From: Chloroflexota bacterium
GTDB taxonomy: Bacteria > Chloroflexota > Dehalococcoidia > Bin125
NCBI GenBank assembly: GCA_027296805.1
Contig: JAPUIR010000171.1
Location: 1-6,043, forward strand
DNA: 6,043 bases
Direction: 5' to 3'
In this document: positions 5,902-6,043 of the stretch, in pieces
How positions within the stretch are numbered: the stretch's first letter is position 1
Layout of the letters: each line of letters begins with the position of its first letter
Program-made: the position numbers and the translations under genes
Notes under the pieces: generated by a model
The model's input: only the letters and a program-made list of their open reading frames with translations
Database searches by the model: none
What the model was told of the DNA's origin: nothing

Positions 5902-5910
5902 AGACTGCGC

Positions 5911-5940
5911 CCCGCCCGGAGCGGCGGGTAGTATACCCGC
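5911..5940. promoter_or_regulatory. Overlapping inverted repeats; candidate operator with a -10-like core
   Basis: GCGGGTA, GTA, TACCCGC at 5924-5940 is a perfect inverted repeat with 7-bp arms. Its left arm is shared with a second perfect repeat, CCCGCC, six bases, GGCGGG (5911-5928), so the two hairpins exclude each other. The core contains TATACT on the minus strand (5935-5930, five of six -10 consensus bases) and TAGTAT on the plus strand (5929-5934). No convincing -35 lies at standard spacing on either strand. Its position, 30 bases before the plus-strand gene and 118 before the minus-strand gene, suits a regulator site controlling one or both divergent genes. The regulator is unknown. 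Confidence 0.45.
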
Positions 5941-5969
5941 GCAGGAATTTCAGCGATTGGAAAACACCA

Positions 5970-6043
5970 ATGACCACCGTGCAGCGCATGGGCTTCGGCA
6001 TTTTCATGGCCCCCTTCCATCGCATCGGCGAGAACCCCACGCT
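5970..6043 (+). CDS. Luciferase-like (LLM class) flavin-dependent oxidoreductase, N-terminal fragment
   Basis: The first 24 codons are present and the gene runs off the right edge. The protein begins MTTVQRMGFGIFMAPFH and continues RIGENPT. The GIFMAPFH..GENPT block is a highly characteristic N-terminus of a group of bacterial-luciferase-like monooxygenases, including proteins annotated as limonene monooxygenase-like or alkanal monooxygenase alpha-like. It is the first TIM-barrel strand and the loop that follows. The start at 5970 has only a weak GGAA 7 bases upstream; a second ATG at 5988 (residue 7) would match the family N-terminus equally well. It is transcribed away from the CoA-transferase-like gene across a shared 163-bp region. 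Its sequence differs from both other monooxygenases here, so the window touches three distinct members of the superfamily. Function beyond the family is not assignable. Confidence 0.8.
   Translation, partial: MTTVQRMGFGIFMAPFHRIGENPT

Overview
The window is GC-rich DNA with dense genes and little non-coding sequence. Six genes lie on the minus strand and one starts on the plus strand at the right edge. The gene content is three luciferase-like flavin/F420 monooxygenases, a NIPSNAP-like protein, an OppC/DppC-type permease, a class III aminotransferase and an acetyl-CoA hydrolase/transferase-family protein. This fits a high-GC heterotroph such as a Chloroflexota member (SAR202 or Thermomicrobia-like lineages are rich in flavin monooxygenases) or an actinobacterium. 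That placement is inference from gene content, not from a marker gene.

Layout, in transcription order on the minus strand (right to left). A 163-bp divergent intergenic region (5807-5969) separates a plus-strand monooxygenase, cut by the right edge, from the CoA-transferase-like gene (5806-4430). That gene overlaps the start of a glutamate-1-semialdehyde-aminomutase-like aminotransferase (4449-3193) at a perfect 16-bp tandem duplication. After a 105-bp gap comes a lone ABC permease (3087-1843) with an unusually long loop after its first membrane helix. After a 129-bp gap with a recognisable TTGACA-type promoter comes a tight three-gene operon: an F420-type monooxygenase (1713-796), a two-lobed NIPSNAP-like protein (785-117), and a second monooxygenase of another subgroup that runs off the left edge (107-1). 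Gaps inside this operon are 9-10 bp, and stop codons are embedded in or next to the next ribosome binding site.

Together the genes look like an accessory catabolic region: uptake of a peptide-like or other organic solute, PLP-dependent processing of an amino compound, CoA activation or transfer, and flavin- or F420-dependent oxidation. No substrate can be named from the sequence. The points most worth a second look are the 16-bp duplication that keeps two ORFs in separate frames, the arginine where the CoA-transferase family usually has its catalytic glutamate, the permease insertion, and the overlapping inverted repeats in the divergent promoter region. I found no RNA gene, CRISPR array, insertion sequence or prophage part.
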